Counted from the first letter of the stretch, positions 44,685-55,527 are shown. The stretch is DNA of 64,000 bases from Variovorax paradoxus_P (GCF_050627025.1 NZ_CP192472.1); one strand, 5' to 3'. Numbers and translations: made by a program. Notes: generated from the sequence alone by a model not told the origin.

Positions 44685-44800
44685 AGGTAGTACGTTTGGT
44701 CATATTTCGAGGGCAATCCTAGGGTGTTTGACGCAAACGGTGGGGGCAAATGTTGGTCAAGTTACACTCCGGAATCAGTTGTTACATAGACGTACTACCT
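44685..44800. promoter_or_regulatory. Paired operator-like sites (11-bp perfect inverted repeat)
   Basis: AGGTAGTACGT at 44685-44695 is exactly reverse-complemented by ACGTACTACCT at 44790-44800. Flanking bases extend the match imperfectly (GAGGTAGTACGTTT against ATCAGGTAGTACGTCT). The two half-elements are about 94 bp apart centre-to-edge, which suggests two binding sites for one regulator with looping, upstream of the NRPS gene. The regulator is unknown; the LuxR-type response regulator in the operon is one candidate. Confidence 0.5.
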
Positions 44801-44874
44801 GATATCGCCCAAACGGGGTAGCTAATCACCCGAATCGAGTAGGTAACTCGCTATCGAGGACGGACAGGCTTACC

Positions 44875-45028
44875 GCGTCTGCGTGAAAACAGTCGCCGTG
44901 ATGCGATCACGGGGGAACCAATGTAAAAATTCCCACGCGCAGACGCATGAGCGGTGCGTCCCCTTTCAGGGGAGACAAGCGTCCCGTTTCCCTCGGACGC
45001 AACCATGACAAAGCGCCTGCCTGGCGCT
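44875..45028 (+). ncRNA. Highly structured candidate RNA (six stem-loops)
   Basis: Six helices can be drawn in 154 nt: an outer 9-bp stem GCGTCTGCG (44875-44883) with CGCAGACGC (44938-44946) enclosing a 7-bp hairpin CCGTGAT-gcg-ATCACGG (44896-44912) and a GGGAA/TTCCC hairpin (44913-44934); then CCCC-tttca-GGGG inside GTC/GAC (44958-44976), GCGTCC/GGACGC (44979-45000) and AGCGCC-tgcct-GGCGCT (45012-45028). It lies about 300 nt before the methyltransferase start. The strand is assumed from that downstream gene. It could be a riboswitch-like leader, an sRNA or a protein-binding RNA; it matches no family I can name. Confidence 0.45.
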
Positions 45029-45322
45029 GCAGTGCGTAATCAAAATGGAAAACTGGTAAGCCCGGCATTGCACCAGGACTGTGCGTGCTGCGGTTCGGCC
45101 TGAATCAGCGGTTTCGGGGCTGAAAGGGAACCTGCGAGTGGCGCGAACGCGACGCCATAAATCAGAGAACTAAGGATGTACGGATAAACAGGGTAAATGG
45201 CTCCTGTTAATAATCATCCGACCTTGTAACCAAATTAAAAAATTCCATCCTGGCTGCACAAGTCATGTAATTCTTGCGCAATAAATTGTCTCAAGATTGT
45301 CGCAACTTTTGAAGGATTACAA

Positions 45323-46210
45323 ATGTTCCGGGACATCTTATTGCCAAATGCGAAATTGAAGCAATCCGGGGTCTACTATGAGTCCGGACTGCACCGAAAA
45401 AGTGCTGCCATTACTGCCAATGCCACTTATTTTGGCAATCCGGAGTGGGCTCAGGAATACCTGGATTTTTGCCACCGCGACGCCCATTTCAGAAGCCGGT
45501 GGCTTGCGGCCGCCGGCGACTGGACGGACAAGGTGGTCATCGACCTGGGCTGCGGCCCCGGGAACATCTTTGCAACCGTGGGAGGAAAGCCGCGGCTCCT
45601 GGTGGGCGTGGACGTTGCCCCGGGCTCGCTGGAATTGGCTGCAAAGCTCGGCTATACGGCGGTGCTGGCCGATGCGGCCTACACCCCGTTTCGCTCGCAT
45701 GTGGCCGACATCGTTGCCATCAATGCATCGCTGCACCACTGCGACGACATGGCCGCCGTACTGCGAGAAGGCGCCCGGCTCGTAAAGCCGCACGGCCTCT
45801 TGGTGACCGACCACGACCCGCAGCTCACCGCGTGGGACTACAAGGGCATTGCCAAGCTCATGTGGGACGCACGGTTATGGGTTTACCGTGCGATTCGGCA
45901 TGGCTTTCACAAAACCGGCACGCAGCAATCGTGGGGCTTGGCAACCGAGATTCATCACCAGCCGGGCGACGGAGTCACCAAGGAGTTCTTCAAGGCCACG
46001 CTGGAGCCGCTTGGTTTTGATGTTCACGTGTATCCGCACAACCACCAGATAGGCGCAGAGGCGCTGAACGGCGTGGTGGGGCCGGCGCAATGGAAGTACC
46101 GGCTGGGCAATGTGCTGTCCGGCCGCCGGCCGTCTGCGCCTGGCAGTGCGTTGTCATTGATGTGCGTGGCCAAGCGACGTGGCGACGCGCCCACGATGGC
46201 GGCGGAGTAA
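45323..46210 (+). CDS. SAM-dependent methyltransferase
   Basis: A 295-residue class-I methyltransferase. Motif I is VVIDLGCGPGNIF near residue 75, followed by LVGVDVAPGSLELAA (motif II), HVADIVAINASLHHC (motif IV) and GARLVKPHGLLVTDHDP (motif VI). The C-terminal half (WGLATEIHHQPGDGVTK, VHVYPHNHQIG) is likely the substrate lid. It is divergent from the NRPS/EPS operon and could methylate a sugar or the peptide product. ATG at 45323 has the GAAGGAT site about 6 bp upstream. Confidence 0.85.
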   Translation: MFRDILLPNAKLKQSGVYYESGLHRKSAAITANATYFGNPEWAQEYLDFCHRDAHFRSRWLAAAGDWTDKVVIDLGCGPGNIFATVGGKPRLLVGVDVAPGSLELAAKLGYTAVLADAAYTPFRSHVADIVAINASLHHCDDMAAVLREGARLVKPHGLLVTDHDPQLTAWDYKGIAKLMWDARLWVYRAIRHGFHKTGTQQSWGLATEIHHQPGDGVTKEFFKATLEPLGFDVHVYPHNHQIGAEALNGVVGPAQWKYRLGNVLSGRRPSAPGSALSLMCVAKRRGDAPTMAAE

Positions 46211-46247
46211 AGCCGCCCTGCAACAACAACAATGAGGAGACCAAACC

Positions 46248-47015
46248 ATGCTTTCAACCCTGATGCCGCTGACCCCCAGCGCATACGAACAGAAATTTCT
46301 GGACAATCAGGACGAGAACCTTTTCATGGGCTCGTTCGAGAGTTTTGCCGCCGCAGAAGCGGGTGCGCCACCTTCAAAGGCGGTGGGCTACGACAACGCC
46401 GAAGCAGCCTGGGAAATCTACAGCCACCAGATTTATTTCTATGACTACCCGGGCCTTTACTGGCTCTCCAGATCCATCGACGCGGGCATGTCGCGCGTGT
46501 TCGACCTGGGCGGGCACGTGGGCATCAAGTACTACGCGTTCAAGCGCGTGCTGCCGTATCCCGACAACTTGCGCTGGACTGTGTGCGATGTGCCGGGCGT
46601 GGTGCAGACAGGGCGCGAGCTGGCCGTGCGGCGCGAGGCAACCGCGCAATTGAGCTTTACCACCCGCTACGAAGATGCGAGCGGCTGCGACGTGCTGTAT
46701 GCATCGGGCAGCCTGCAGTACTTGCCCGTCCAGATCTCCAGGATTATTGCGTCGCTAGCCGTAAAGCCCAGGCGCATCGTGCTGAACACGACCGCGGTTC
46801 ACCCCGAGCGAACCATCTACACGCTCAACAGCATCGGTTTTGCGGTGTGCCCCTACCGCATTCAGCACGACGAAGAGTTGTGGGCCGAATTGAGAGGCGC
46901 CGGATACAAGCGGCGCGACGCGTGGCGCAACGAGGGCAAGCCGATCGAAGTGCCCTTTGTCGAGGGCGGCGACAAGCCTTACTACGCGGGGTGCTGCTTC
47001 GATCTTGCCGGCTAG
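46248..47015 (+). CDS. Methyltransferase, TIGR04325 family
   Basis: A 255-residue protein. The central FDLGGHVGIKYYAFKRVLP near residue 82, the preceding IYFYDYPGLYWLSRSID and the later SGSLQYLPV and VLNTTAVHPERTIYTLNSIG match the TIGR04325 methyltransferase family often found in polysaccharide loci. It is probably co-transcribed with the gene 37 bp upstream; a GAGGAG-like site (AATGAGGAG) precedes ATG 46248. Likely modifies a sugar of the exopolysaccharide. Family assignment is by memory of the motif set. Confidence 0.8.
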   Translation: MLSTLMPLTPSAYEQKFLDNQDENLFMGSFESFAAAEAGAPPSKAVGYDNAEAAWEIYSHQIYFYDYPGLYWLSRSIDAGMSRVFDLGGHVGIKYYAFKRVLPYPDNLRWTVCDVPGVVQTGRELAVRREATAQLSFTTRYEDASGCDVLYASGSLQYLPVQISRIIASLAVKPRRIVLNTTAVHPERTIYTLNSIGFAVCPYRIQHDEELWAELRGAGYKRRDAWRNEGKPIEVPFVEGGDKPYYAGCCFDLAG

Positions 47016-47032
47016 GGGCGGCAGGAAGAGAA

Positions 47033-47054
47033 GACCTCTCGCGAGGCCTTTTTT
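47033..47054 (+). terminator. Rho-independent terminator
   Basis: A short stem around CCTC-TCGC-GAGG (with flanking GA and CC) followed by TTTTTT, 17 bp after the methyltransferase stop and directly before the convergent gene's stop codon. It would end the rightward methyltransferase transcript. Confidence 0.65.
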
Positions 47055-47056
47055 CA

Positions 47057-48289
47057 TCAGCGCGCGTAGCGTGCGAGCTCGTGCTTGGCAATTGCGTTGC
47101 GATGCACTTCGTCGGGGCCGTCTGCCATGCGCAGATGGCGCGCATAGGCCCAGAAGTTAACCAGCAGCGTGTCCTGGCTCAGGCCCATGGCGCCAAAGGC
47201 TTGCATTGCATCGTCGATTACCTGAATGCAGTTGTTGGGCGCAATCACCTTGATCATCGCGATCTCTTGTGCGGCCACCTTGTTGCCCACCGTGTCCATG
47301 CGCCAGGCTGCGTGCAGCACCATCCATCGGGTCTGGTCGATCAGCATTCGGCTCTTTGCAATGCGTTCGCGCCACACGCCCTGTTCGGCCAGCGGCTTGC
47401 CGAAAGCCACGCGCGACACCACGCGTTCGCACATCATTTCAAGCGCCGACTCCGCCATGCCGATCATGCGCATGCAGTGGTGAATGCGCCCCGGCCCAAG
47501 GCGGCCTTGCGCAATTTCGAAACCGCGGCCTTCGCCCAGCAGAATGTTTTCGACAGGCACGCGCACGTTCTCGAACAGCACCTCAGGATGACCGAAGGGC
47601 GCATCGAAGTGATTGACCAACGCCATGTCGCGCAACACCGTAATGCCGGGTGTGTCGGCAGGCACGATGATCATCGACTGCTGTTGGTGGCGATTGGCAT
47701 TGTCGGGGTCCGTCTTGCCCATGAGGATGAACAGCTTGCAGCGCTCGTTCATGGCGCCCGTGATGTACCACTTGCGCCCGTTGATCACATATTCATTGCC
47801 TTCGCGCCGAATGCTGCATGCAATGTTGGTGGCGTCGGAAGATGCCACCGCGGGTTCGGTCATTGCAAAGGCGGAGCGGATCTGCCCGTCGAGCAGCGGC
47901 TGCAGCCAACGTGCCTTCTGCTCGGCCGAACCGTAGCGCTCGATCACCTCTGTGTTGCCCGTGTCCGGTGCGCTGCAGTTGAATGCCTCGGCGCTCCAGT
48001 AGCGCCGCCCCATGATCTCGCACAGCGGTGCGTATTCGAGATTGGTCAGGCCTGCGCCGTGCGCCGTCGCGGGCAGGAACAGGTTCCACAAACCCGCTGC
48101 ACGAGCCTTTTCCTTCAGCTCTTCCAGGAGCGGAAGGCCCGTGTAGAAGCCCCCGTTCTTCTGCGCGTTGAGGTACGACTGATGCGCCTCTTCAGCCTGC
48201 CGCTTCTCGTTCGGGTAGATGTGCGCATCCATGAAGGCGAGCAGGCGCGTGCGCAAGTCCTGGACCTTGGGCGTGTAGGCGAATTCCAT
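47057..48289 (-). CDS. Acyl-CoA dehydrogenase
   Basis: A 410-residue FAD enzyme of the acyl-CoA dehydrogenase family (long ACAD10/11-like type). Visible: SAFAMTEPAVASSDATN (FAD/substrate loop), INGRKWYITGAMNERC, RLGPGRIHHCMRMIG and C-terminal QAFGAMGLSQDTLL and ADGPDEVHRNAIAKHEL. It oxidises an acyl-CoA at C2-C3. It stands alone, convergent with the methyltransferases, with no electron-transfer or thiolase genes nearby. The start at 48289 matches the family's N-terminus (MEFAYTPKVQDLRTRL); upstream in-frame codons are not protein-like. Confidence 0.92.
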   Translation of the reverse strand: MEFAYTPKVQDLRTRLLAFMDAHIYPNEKRQAEEAHQSYLNAQKNGGFYTGLPLLEELKEKARAAGLWNLFLPATAHGAGLTNLEYAPLCEIMGRRYWSAEAFNCSAPDTGNTEVIERYGSAEQKARWLQPLLDGQIRSAFAMTEPAVASSDATNIACSIRREGNEYVINGRKWYITGAMNERCKLFILMGKTDPDNANRHQQQSMIIVPADTPGITVLRDMALVNHFDAPFGHPEVLFENVRVPVENILLGEGRGFEIAQGRLGPGRIHHCMRMIGMAESALEMMCERVVSRVAFGKPLAEQGVWRERIAKSRMLIDQTRWMVLHAAWRMDTVGNKVAAQEIAMIKVIAPNNCIQVIDDAMQAFGAMGLSQDTLLVNFWAYARHLRMADGPDEVHRNAIAKHELARYAR

Positions 48290-48543
48290 GAGGGCGTCTT
48301 TCGGAGAGAGGCGTTGGGAGTGCCTCGATGGTGCCCGGCCGCGGGGCGGGAGGCTGTCTCCTGCATGACGGATCCCGCACGCGTCGAAGCAACGGCGGAT
48401 GCGTTGCCGTCGTTCAACCGGCGGCTGATCGCGCGGGCGCGGGGCTAAGCCGATTCTTGCGAGGTGGGGTGGATCGAAGACCGCAAGGGTCTTGCAAGGC
48501 ACTGCTTTGCACCAGCGTGCTGTAGATGCGGCTGATGAAGCGC

Positions 48544-48617
48544 TGGAGCGGGTGAAGGGAATCGAACCCTCGTATGAAGCTTGGGAAGCTGCCGTTCTAC
48601 CATTGAACTACACCCGC
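48544..48617 (-). tRNA. tRNA-Gly (CCC anticodon)
   Basis: A 74-nt cloverleaf on the minus strand with encoded CCA. Acceptor stem GCGGGTG/CACCCGC, D-arm GTTC-AATGGTA-GAAC, T-arm GGG-TTCGATT-CCC, discriminator U. The anticodon loop TTCCCAA gives CCC, reading GGG. The layout is almost the same as E. coli glyU. In the anticodon stem (GCAGC/GCTTC) the second pair is C-U, a mismatch where a Watson-Crick pair is normal. Confidence 0.93.
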
Positions 48618-48699
48618 AGCAGGCGCGAATTCTACCGTCCTTGGCCGATGCAACGAACTTCGTGGCGGCGCGCTGAATGAAGTTTGATCTTGCGGCCGT

Positions 48700-49221
48700 T
48701 CAACTAGGCGTAGGTGGCGACGCGAGCACGCGGGTGTAGTTGACCTCGACGGCAAGCGCTTCCTTCCCGTCCGGAGTGATGTTGAACATGCGGATGTCCA
48801 GGTGCTCGGCGTCAGGCTGCGACACCTCGGTGCGCCAGCCCCAGCGCTCGCCGCCCGCGCCGGTGCCGTAGCTGCCGAGCGCGCCGAAGCGTCCGTCCTC
48901 CATTCGGCCGGTGCTGAACATGATCGAGGTGCCGGTGCCGAAGCTCTCGCCCCAGGCGCACTCGAAGGCGTTTTCATCGAGGTGAAAGCCCCAGAGTGCT
49001 ATGCCCTCGAAAGGCTCGCCGCCGCAGCGGCCCTCATATTCGTGCAGGAGAAACCGGCCGCGGCCAACCAGCCGGATGGTGCCGCGCTGCACCGACTCGT
49101 CGGCCGGCTTGCCTGGCTCGAACCAGAGGCGGAAACGGCCTTCCCAGTTGCCCGCCATCGCGGCTAGCCGTTGGTGCATGCCGCCGGAAGCGGCGGAACG
49201 CTCAAATGCTTCTTTGCTCAT
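48700..49221 (-). CDS. DUF1579-like hypothetical protein
   Basis: A 173-residue soluble protein starting MSKEAFERSAASGGMHQ. It has alternating beta-strands (GNWEGRFRLWFEP, GTIRLVGRGRFLLHEYEG, FEGIALWGFHLDENAFECAW, GKEALAVEVNYTRV) as in a lipocalin-like barrel; the WEGRF and ALWGFHLDENAFE segments suggest DUF1579. No signal peptide. ATG 49221 has an AGAGG site; ATG 49233 is an alternative. Function unknown. Confidence 0.7.
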   Translation of the reverse strand: MSKEAFERSAASGGMHQRLAAMAGNWEGRFRLWFEPGKPADESVQRGTIRLVGRGRFLLHEYEGRCGGEPFEGIALWGFHLDENAFECAWGESFGTGTSIMFSTGRMEDGRFGALGSYGTGAGGERWGWRTEVSQPDAEHLDIRMFNITPDGKEALAVEVNYTRVLASPPTPS

Positions 49222-49412
49222 GAGGCCTCTCATAAACAGGTTGTGCCGTGGGATAGGTTGATCCGTCGTCGGGCATGAATTTCAGCGCAGGGTTACGCCC
49301 CCGCCCGAAATCCGACTTTTTTGCCCAACTAATCTGGACACCGTCACATTCCCTCAAAACAATCCGGCACCCTCAGGTTCAACAAAAAGCATTCGTTGAG
49401 GGGATCAAGAAA

Positions 49413-49814
49413 ATGCACCTGCTCTTCTTGCTGCGGCTGCAGCATGTCGAGTTACCTATGGAGATCGTGGAGCCGGAAGAAATCAGGCATGTGTCCGTTC
49501 TGAAGGCCACGGGGCTGGTAGAGGCGGATATTGCACCTGCCATCGATCCATCGGGCAAGTTCAACATGGCCCGCACCGCGGTGGTAACTGCAATCACGCC
49601 CGAGGGAATTGCCGAGATTACCCAGCTGCGCACGGAGCGGATGCGCCCCGCAACCACATGGCGGGCGGCCAGGCGCCACCGCCGCAGCGAACGTGCCGCG
49701 GCAACCGACCCCCACCGAAAACAATGCAGCCGATGCGGTGCGCCCTATCAGCCGAACGCTCAGGCTTGCACTTGCTTCGCCGCACCCGAATCAGAACCCA
49801 GCGCACCGACCTGA
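49413..49814 (+). CDS. Hypothetical protein with C-terminal Cys cluster
   Basis: A 133-residue protein. The N-terminal part (MHLLFLLRLQHVELPMEIV... EADIAPAIDPSGKFNMARTAVVTAITPEG) looks like a small alpha/beta domain. The C-terminus has CSRCGAPYQPNAQACTC, i.e. CxxC then CxC, compatible with a zinc ribbon. Start at ATG 49413 with a GAGGGGA site; a longer in-frame reading from 49275 is possible. No family recognised. Confidence 0.5.
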   Translation: MHLLFLLRLQHVELPMEIVEPEEIRHVSVLKATGLVEADIAPAIDPSGKFNMARTAVVTAITPEGIAEITQLRTERMRPATTWRAARRHRRSERAAATDPHRKQCSRCGAPYQPNAQACTCFAAPESEPSAPT

Positions 49815-49885
49815 GCGGGCGGGCCGCCCAGGGCACTGCGGCCGCAAACACAAACCGCGCTCGTCCGACACGGCGCGGCTCGCCA

Positions 49886-50203
49886 ATGGCCGACCATGCG
49901 GCCATGTCGACGCTTCAAAGCATTGCTGTCACCGTCATCGAGGTGGAAGAGGGCGCCTACCGCTGGCGCCTGGTCGAGCTTGGCGACGAGGAAGAGGGGC
50001 AAGGCTGGAGCGTTTTGCGCCAGCAGCCAAGGTCGATGAAGACCTACAAGGCCGCAATGGCCGCTGGCCTGCTGGAGCTGCAGAAGATGATCGACGATCT
50101 CGACGTTGGGCCGCGAGACAATGAAGAGGCCGGGCCGGCAAAGCCCGCCAAGAAGAGCGGACCGGTGTTCGGGTTCGGCTTTGGCCTGCCGAAAATGGGC
50201 TGA
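49886..50203 (+). CDS. Hypothetical protein
   Basis: A 105-residue protein, or 99 from ATG 49904. It has a compact alpha/beta core (STLQSIAVTVIEVEEGAYRWRLVELGDEEEGQGW, SVLRQQPRSMKTYKAAMAAGLLELQKMI) and a Lys/Pro-rich tail ending KKSGPVFGFGFGLPKMG. No signal or transmembrane segment. It lies 71 bp after the Cys-cluster gene, same strand. No family recognised. Confidence 0.55.
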   Translation: MADHAAMSTLQSIAVTVIEVEEGAYRWRLVELGDEEEGQGWSVLRQQPRSMKTYKAAMAAGLLELQKMIDDLDVGPRDNEEAGPAKPAKKSGPVFGFGFGLPKMG

Positions 50204-50251
50204 CGAAGAGGGTTGAAAAGCGCTGAAGAGAAGAAAGGGCGCCGGGCCGTT

Positions 50252-50650
50252 TCAAACTGGCCCGTACAGCGCCCTGATGTGCCTGCCTGCGTTGGCGGAG
50301 GCCGAGTCGCCATAACCGTCGCCTACCGCGGCGCACAGTTCCGCAATGCCGTGGGCGAATTCGATATGCATCTGGTCGAGCCGTTCGCCCGGCTTGATGA
50401 TGCCTACCTCGGCCGCCAGCGAGGTGAAGTTGGTTTCGGGGTCGCGCACCAACTGCTCGGGCTCGGGGGTGTTTTCGAAGTGCTGCCGCGCCACGTCGGC
50501 GGGTTCGCGGTCGCCCACCACCCGCACCAGGCTGAGGCCCTGGTCGATCAAGAATTCATGATCGGCACGCCCGCCAGCCAGCCGCGTCCATTCGGCGGCG
50601 AACAGCGAAGCCCATTCGAGGCGGGCATTTCTTGGGGCAAATTCAGGCAT
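50252..50650 (-). CDS. Hypothetical protein
   Basis: A 132-residue soluble protein with a helical N-terminus (LEWASLFAAEWTRLAGG), a DHEFLIDQGLSLVRVVGDREPADVARQHFEN core and EAVGIIKPGERLDQMHIEFAHGIAELCAAVGDGYGD-like helix. No known domain recognised. It is on the same strand as the ferritin-like gene but 95 bp away. Confidence 0.55.
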   Translation of the reverse strand: MPEFAPRNARLEWASLFAAEWTRLAGGRADHEFLIDQGLSLVRVVGDREPADVARQHFENTPEPEQLVRDPETNFTSLAAEVGIIKPGERLDQMHIEFAHGIAELCAAVGDGYGDSASANAGRHIRALYGPV

Positions 50651-50745
50651 TTCGCAAGACCGGGAAAATTACTTCAAAAGTATACATCTGAGTTTCTGGC
50701 CGTTGTGCACCAATTCGGCCTTGCCTGCGATTGCCGCCGCCCGGA

Positions 50746-51567
50746 TCACCGCAGGAAAACGTGCTCCATGAATTGCCTGACGGGGTACTGGATCATGGTT
50801 TGCACGCCCGCCGGCAACTCCAGCGGGCGCATCAGCATCTTGAGGGTGGCGCCGGCACTCAGGTTGGTGCGCACGGTGCTGTTGATGCGTGCACTCAGTT
50901 GCTGCACAAAAACCGTGTCATCGGCGCGCTCGGGCGAGCGGGAGCGCACCACGTGCCGAATGGCGCAATCGGCGTCTTCGCTCTTCAGCTCCAGCGTGCG
51001 CCGGCCGATGGTGCCGAGCACGCGAAAGCGGCTGAGGCGCTCCTGGTCGCGGTAGCGGCGAAAGAACCGGTAGAAATGCTTGTAGTGGCTCACCTCGTCG
51101 GCCGCAATGCGATTGGCCAGGTCGCGCAGCACGGGTTCGGAGGTGGCGCGCGCCATGGCTCGGTAGTAGGTGGCGGTGCCGGTTTCGACCACGCAGCGCG
51201 CGGCCATTTCGAGCCCGCGCGTGGGGGCGAGCAGCTCGACCCTGCAATAGGTGGCGTATTCCTCCAGAAAGCCGCGGTAGGCGGTTTCCCAGTCGAACTC
51301 GGGCCACACATGCGCGACGTAGGCGCGCAGCGCCTTGCCGTGTTGCAGTTCTTCGGCCTCCCAGTGCTGCGTGAGCCAGGCGGTAACCTCGTCGTCGCCG
51401 CGGAAAAAATCGACCAGGTTATGGGTGTACAGGTCGGAGCCGCTCTCGATGAGGGAGGCGGACGCGACAAGATAGAAAAGATTTTCGTCTTGCCGGACTT
51501 GGTCGCGTGCAATGCGCGAAAACTCCAGATCCTCGATTTTCCAGTGTGGCGCCTCATGACCTGCCAT
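50746..51567 (-). CDS. Ferritin-like diiron-carboxylate protein
   Basis: A 273-residue helical protein with the spacing of a four-helix diiron site: Glu in SLIESGSDLYTHN near residue 40, E-x-x-E-x-x-H in HWEAEELQHGKALR near residue 70, Glu in RCVVETGTATYYRAMA near residue 128, and E-x-x-H in AADEVSHYKHFYRFF near residue 158. It probably binds two iron atoms and may act as an oxidase, hydroxylase or stress protein; the substrate is unknown. AAGGAG precedes ATG 51567. The gene is alone and divergent from alaS. Confidence 0.75.
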   Translation of the reverse strand: MAGHEAPHWKIEDLEFSRIARDQVRQDENLFYLVASASLIESGSDLYTHNLVDFFRGDDEVTAWLTQHWEAEELQHGKALRAYVAHVWPEFDWETAYRGFLEEYATYCRVELLAPTRGLEMAARCVVETGTATYYRAMARATSEPVLRDLANRIAADEVSHYKHFYRFFRRYRDQERLSRFRVLGTIGRRTLELKSEDADCAIRHVVRSRSPERADDTVFVQQLSARINSTVRTNLSAGATLKMLMRPLELPAGVQTMIQYPVRQFMEHVFLR

Positions 51568-51717
51568 GCGTGCTCCTTGATTCGCATCGGGATGAAAACA
51601 GCAGTTAGGACGAAGCCGAACGCGTTTGGTTCTCTCCCGCGACAGCCCATGGTAGCGGCGCAGCCCACCCCAAGCTGACGGCCGCTCGCAGGCAAGGCGC
51701 GGGGCGGTAGCCAAACC

Positions 51718-51723
51718 TATAAT
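51718..51723 (+). promoter_or_regulatory. Candidate alaS -10 element
   Basis: A perfect TATAAT lies about 105 bp before the alaS ATG, in the divergent space shared with the ferritin-like gene. A good -35 is not visible at the usual spacing, so this is tentative. Confidence 0.35.
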
Positions 51724-51826
51724 CGTTTGTTCAAGTAAATCAAGCAGTTAGGTCGGTTCGACGCAGTGGGTTCGACGAGAGGGTCGCCATCGCCAGGCCG
51801 TCCCCGACAGAAGACGAAATCCAAAG

Positions 51827-54450
<2,624 letters not shown>

Positions 54451-54451
<1 letters not shown>

Positions 54452-55482
54452 TGGCCTCCACCGAGGTGCTCGGCTCCCCTCCCGGCGAAGTGCTGGTGAT
54501 GGGAGCGGGCACCATCGGTTGCTTCATGGGCGGCAGCCTTGCCGCGGCGGGTGTCCCCGTTACCTTTGTCGGCCGCCCGCGGGTGCTGCAAAGCCTTGCG
54601 GCGCACGGCCTGGCACTCACCGATCTCGAAGGCGGTTCGCGTCGCTTGCCCGCTGCCAGCCTGCGGTTGAGTGACCAGGTGCCGGTCGGCGCAACGCCGG
54701 CACTGGTTCTGCTGTGCGTAAAGAGCGGCGCCACGGCAGAGGCGGCCGCCGAGCTGGCCTTTGCGTTGCCGGCGGGCACCACGGTCGTTTCGCTGCAGAA
54801 CGGCATTTCCAATTGCGACGCGGCATCGAAGGCCGGCCCCACTCTCGGTGTACTGCCCGGCATGGTGCCGTACAACGTGGCTGAAACCGCGCCGGGCGCC
54901 TTTCACCGGGGCACGGCAGGGCGGCTGGCCGCAAAGGACGACGCGGCGCTGCGGCCCTGGGTGCCGGTGTTCGAGCGTGCCGGCATACCCCTCGACCTGT
55001 ACGCCGACCTGCTGCCCGTGCAATGGGGCAAGCTGCTGCTCAACCTGAACAATCCGGTCAATGCGCTTTCGGGCTTGCCGCTGCGCGACGAGCTGCTGCA
55101 GCGCGGCTATCGCTGCTGCTTTGCCGCGCTGATCGACGAGGCGCTGGGCGTGCTGCGCCTGGGTGGCATCGCGCCCGCGCAGGTGGCGGCCGTGCCGGCG
55201 CGGCGGCTGCCGGGCCTGCTGCGCCTGCCAGACTGGCTGTTTCGCGTCGTCGCCGCGCGCATGCTGCGCATCGACTCGAAGGCCCGTTCCAGCATGGCCG
55301 ACGATCTGGCACTGGGCCGCCGCACGGAGATCGATGCGCTGAGCGGCGAGGTCGTGCGGCTCGCGCTGGAACATGGCCTGAGCGCCCCGCGCAACGCGCG
55401 CATGGTCGCACTGCTCGACGCATGGCCGCAAAGCCCCAAGCGCTGGACGGCGCGCCAATTGCAGGACGCACTGGGCCTTTAG
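54451..55482 (+). CDS. panE: Ketopantoate reductase-like protein (2-dehydropantoate 2-reductase)
   Basis: A 343-residue ApbA/PanE family protein. The NAD(P) site is VLVMGAGTIGCFMGG near residue 15; further marks are LVLLCVKSGAT, VSLQNGISN, and the conserved Lys and Asn in QWGKLLLNLNNPVNALSG near residue 190. It reduces 2-dehydropantoate to pantoate for CoA synthesis or a related keto acid. ATG overlaps the alaS stop by one base (TGATG), so translation is coupled. A strong terminator follows. Confidence 0.88.
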
Positions 55483-55527
55483 CCGCCACCCCGCGCAGCC
55501 ACGCGCACCGCACGTTTCCTCCCCGAA

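Larger units (their letters stand above)
44613..45322. other. 710-bp divergent regulatory region
   Basis: This is the control region between the NRPS/EPS operon (leftward) and two methyltransferase genes (rightward). It is visibly more AT-rich than the flanking genes at both ends (44620-44720 and 45170-45320). It contains an 11-bp inverted repeat, a small CGAGT-AGGTA-ACTCG hairpin at 44836-44850 and a run of stem-loops, listed separately. I see no coding sequence worth calling. A ribosome binding site GAAGGAT precedes 45323; the leftward ATG at 44612 has no obvious Shine-Dalgarno. I cannot fix the promoters. Confidence 0.7.

Noticed and set aside
44911..44934. Resemblance of CGGGGGAACCAATG to the ydaO (c-di-AMP) riboswitch core
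   Set aside because: The required GGGGTGAATC-like second half and the later conserved segments are missing, and c-di-AMP riboswitches are not expected in beta-proteobacteria.
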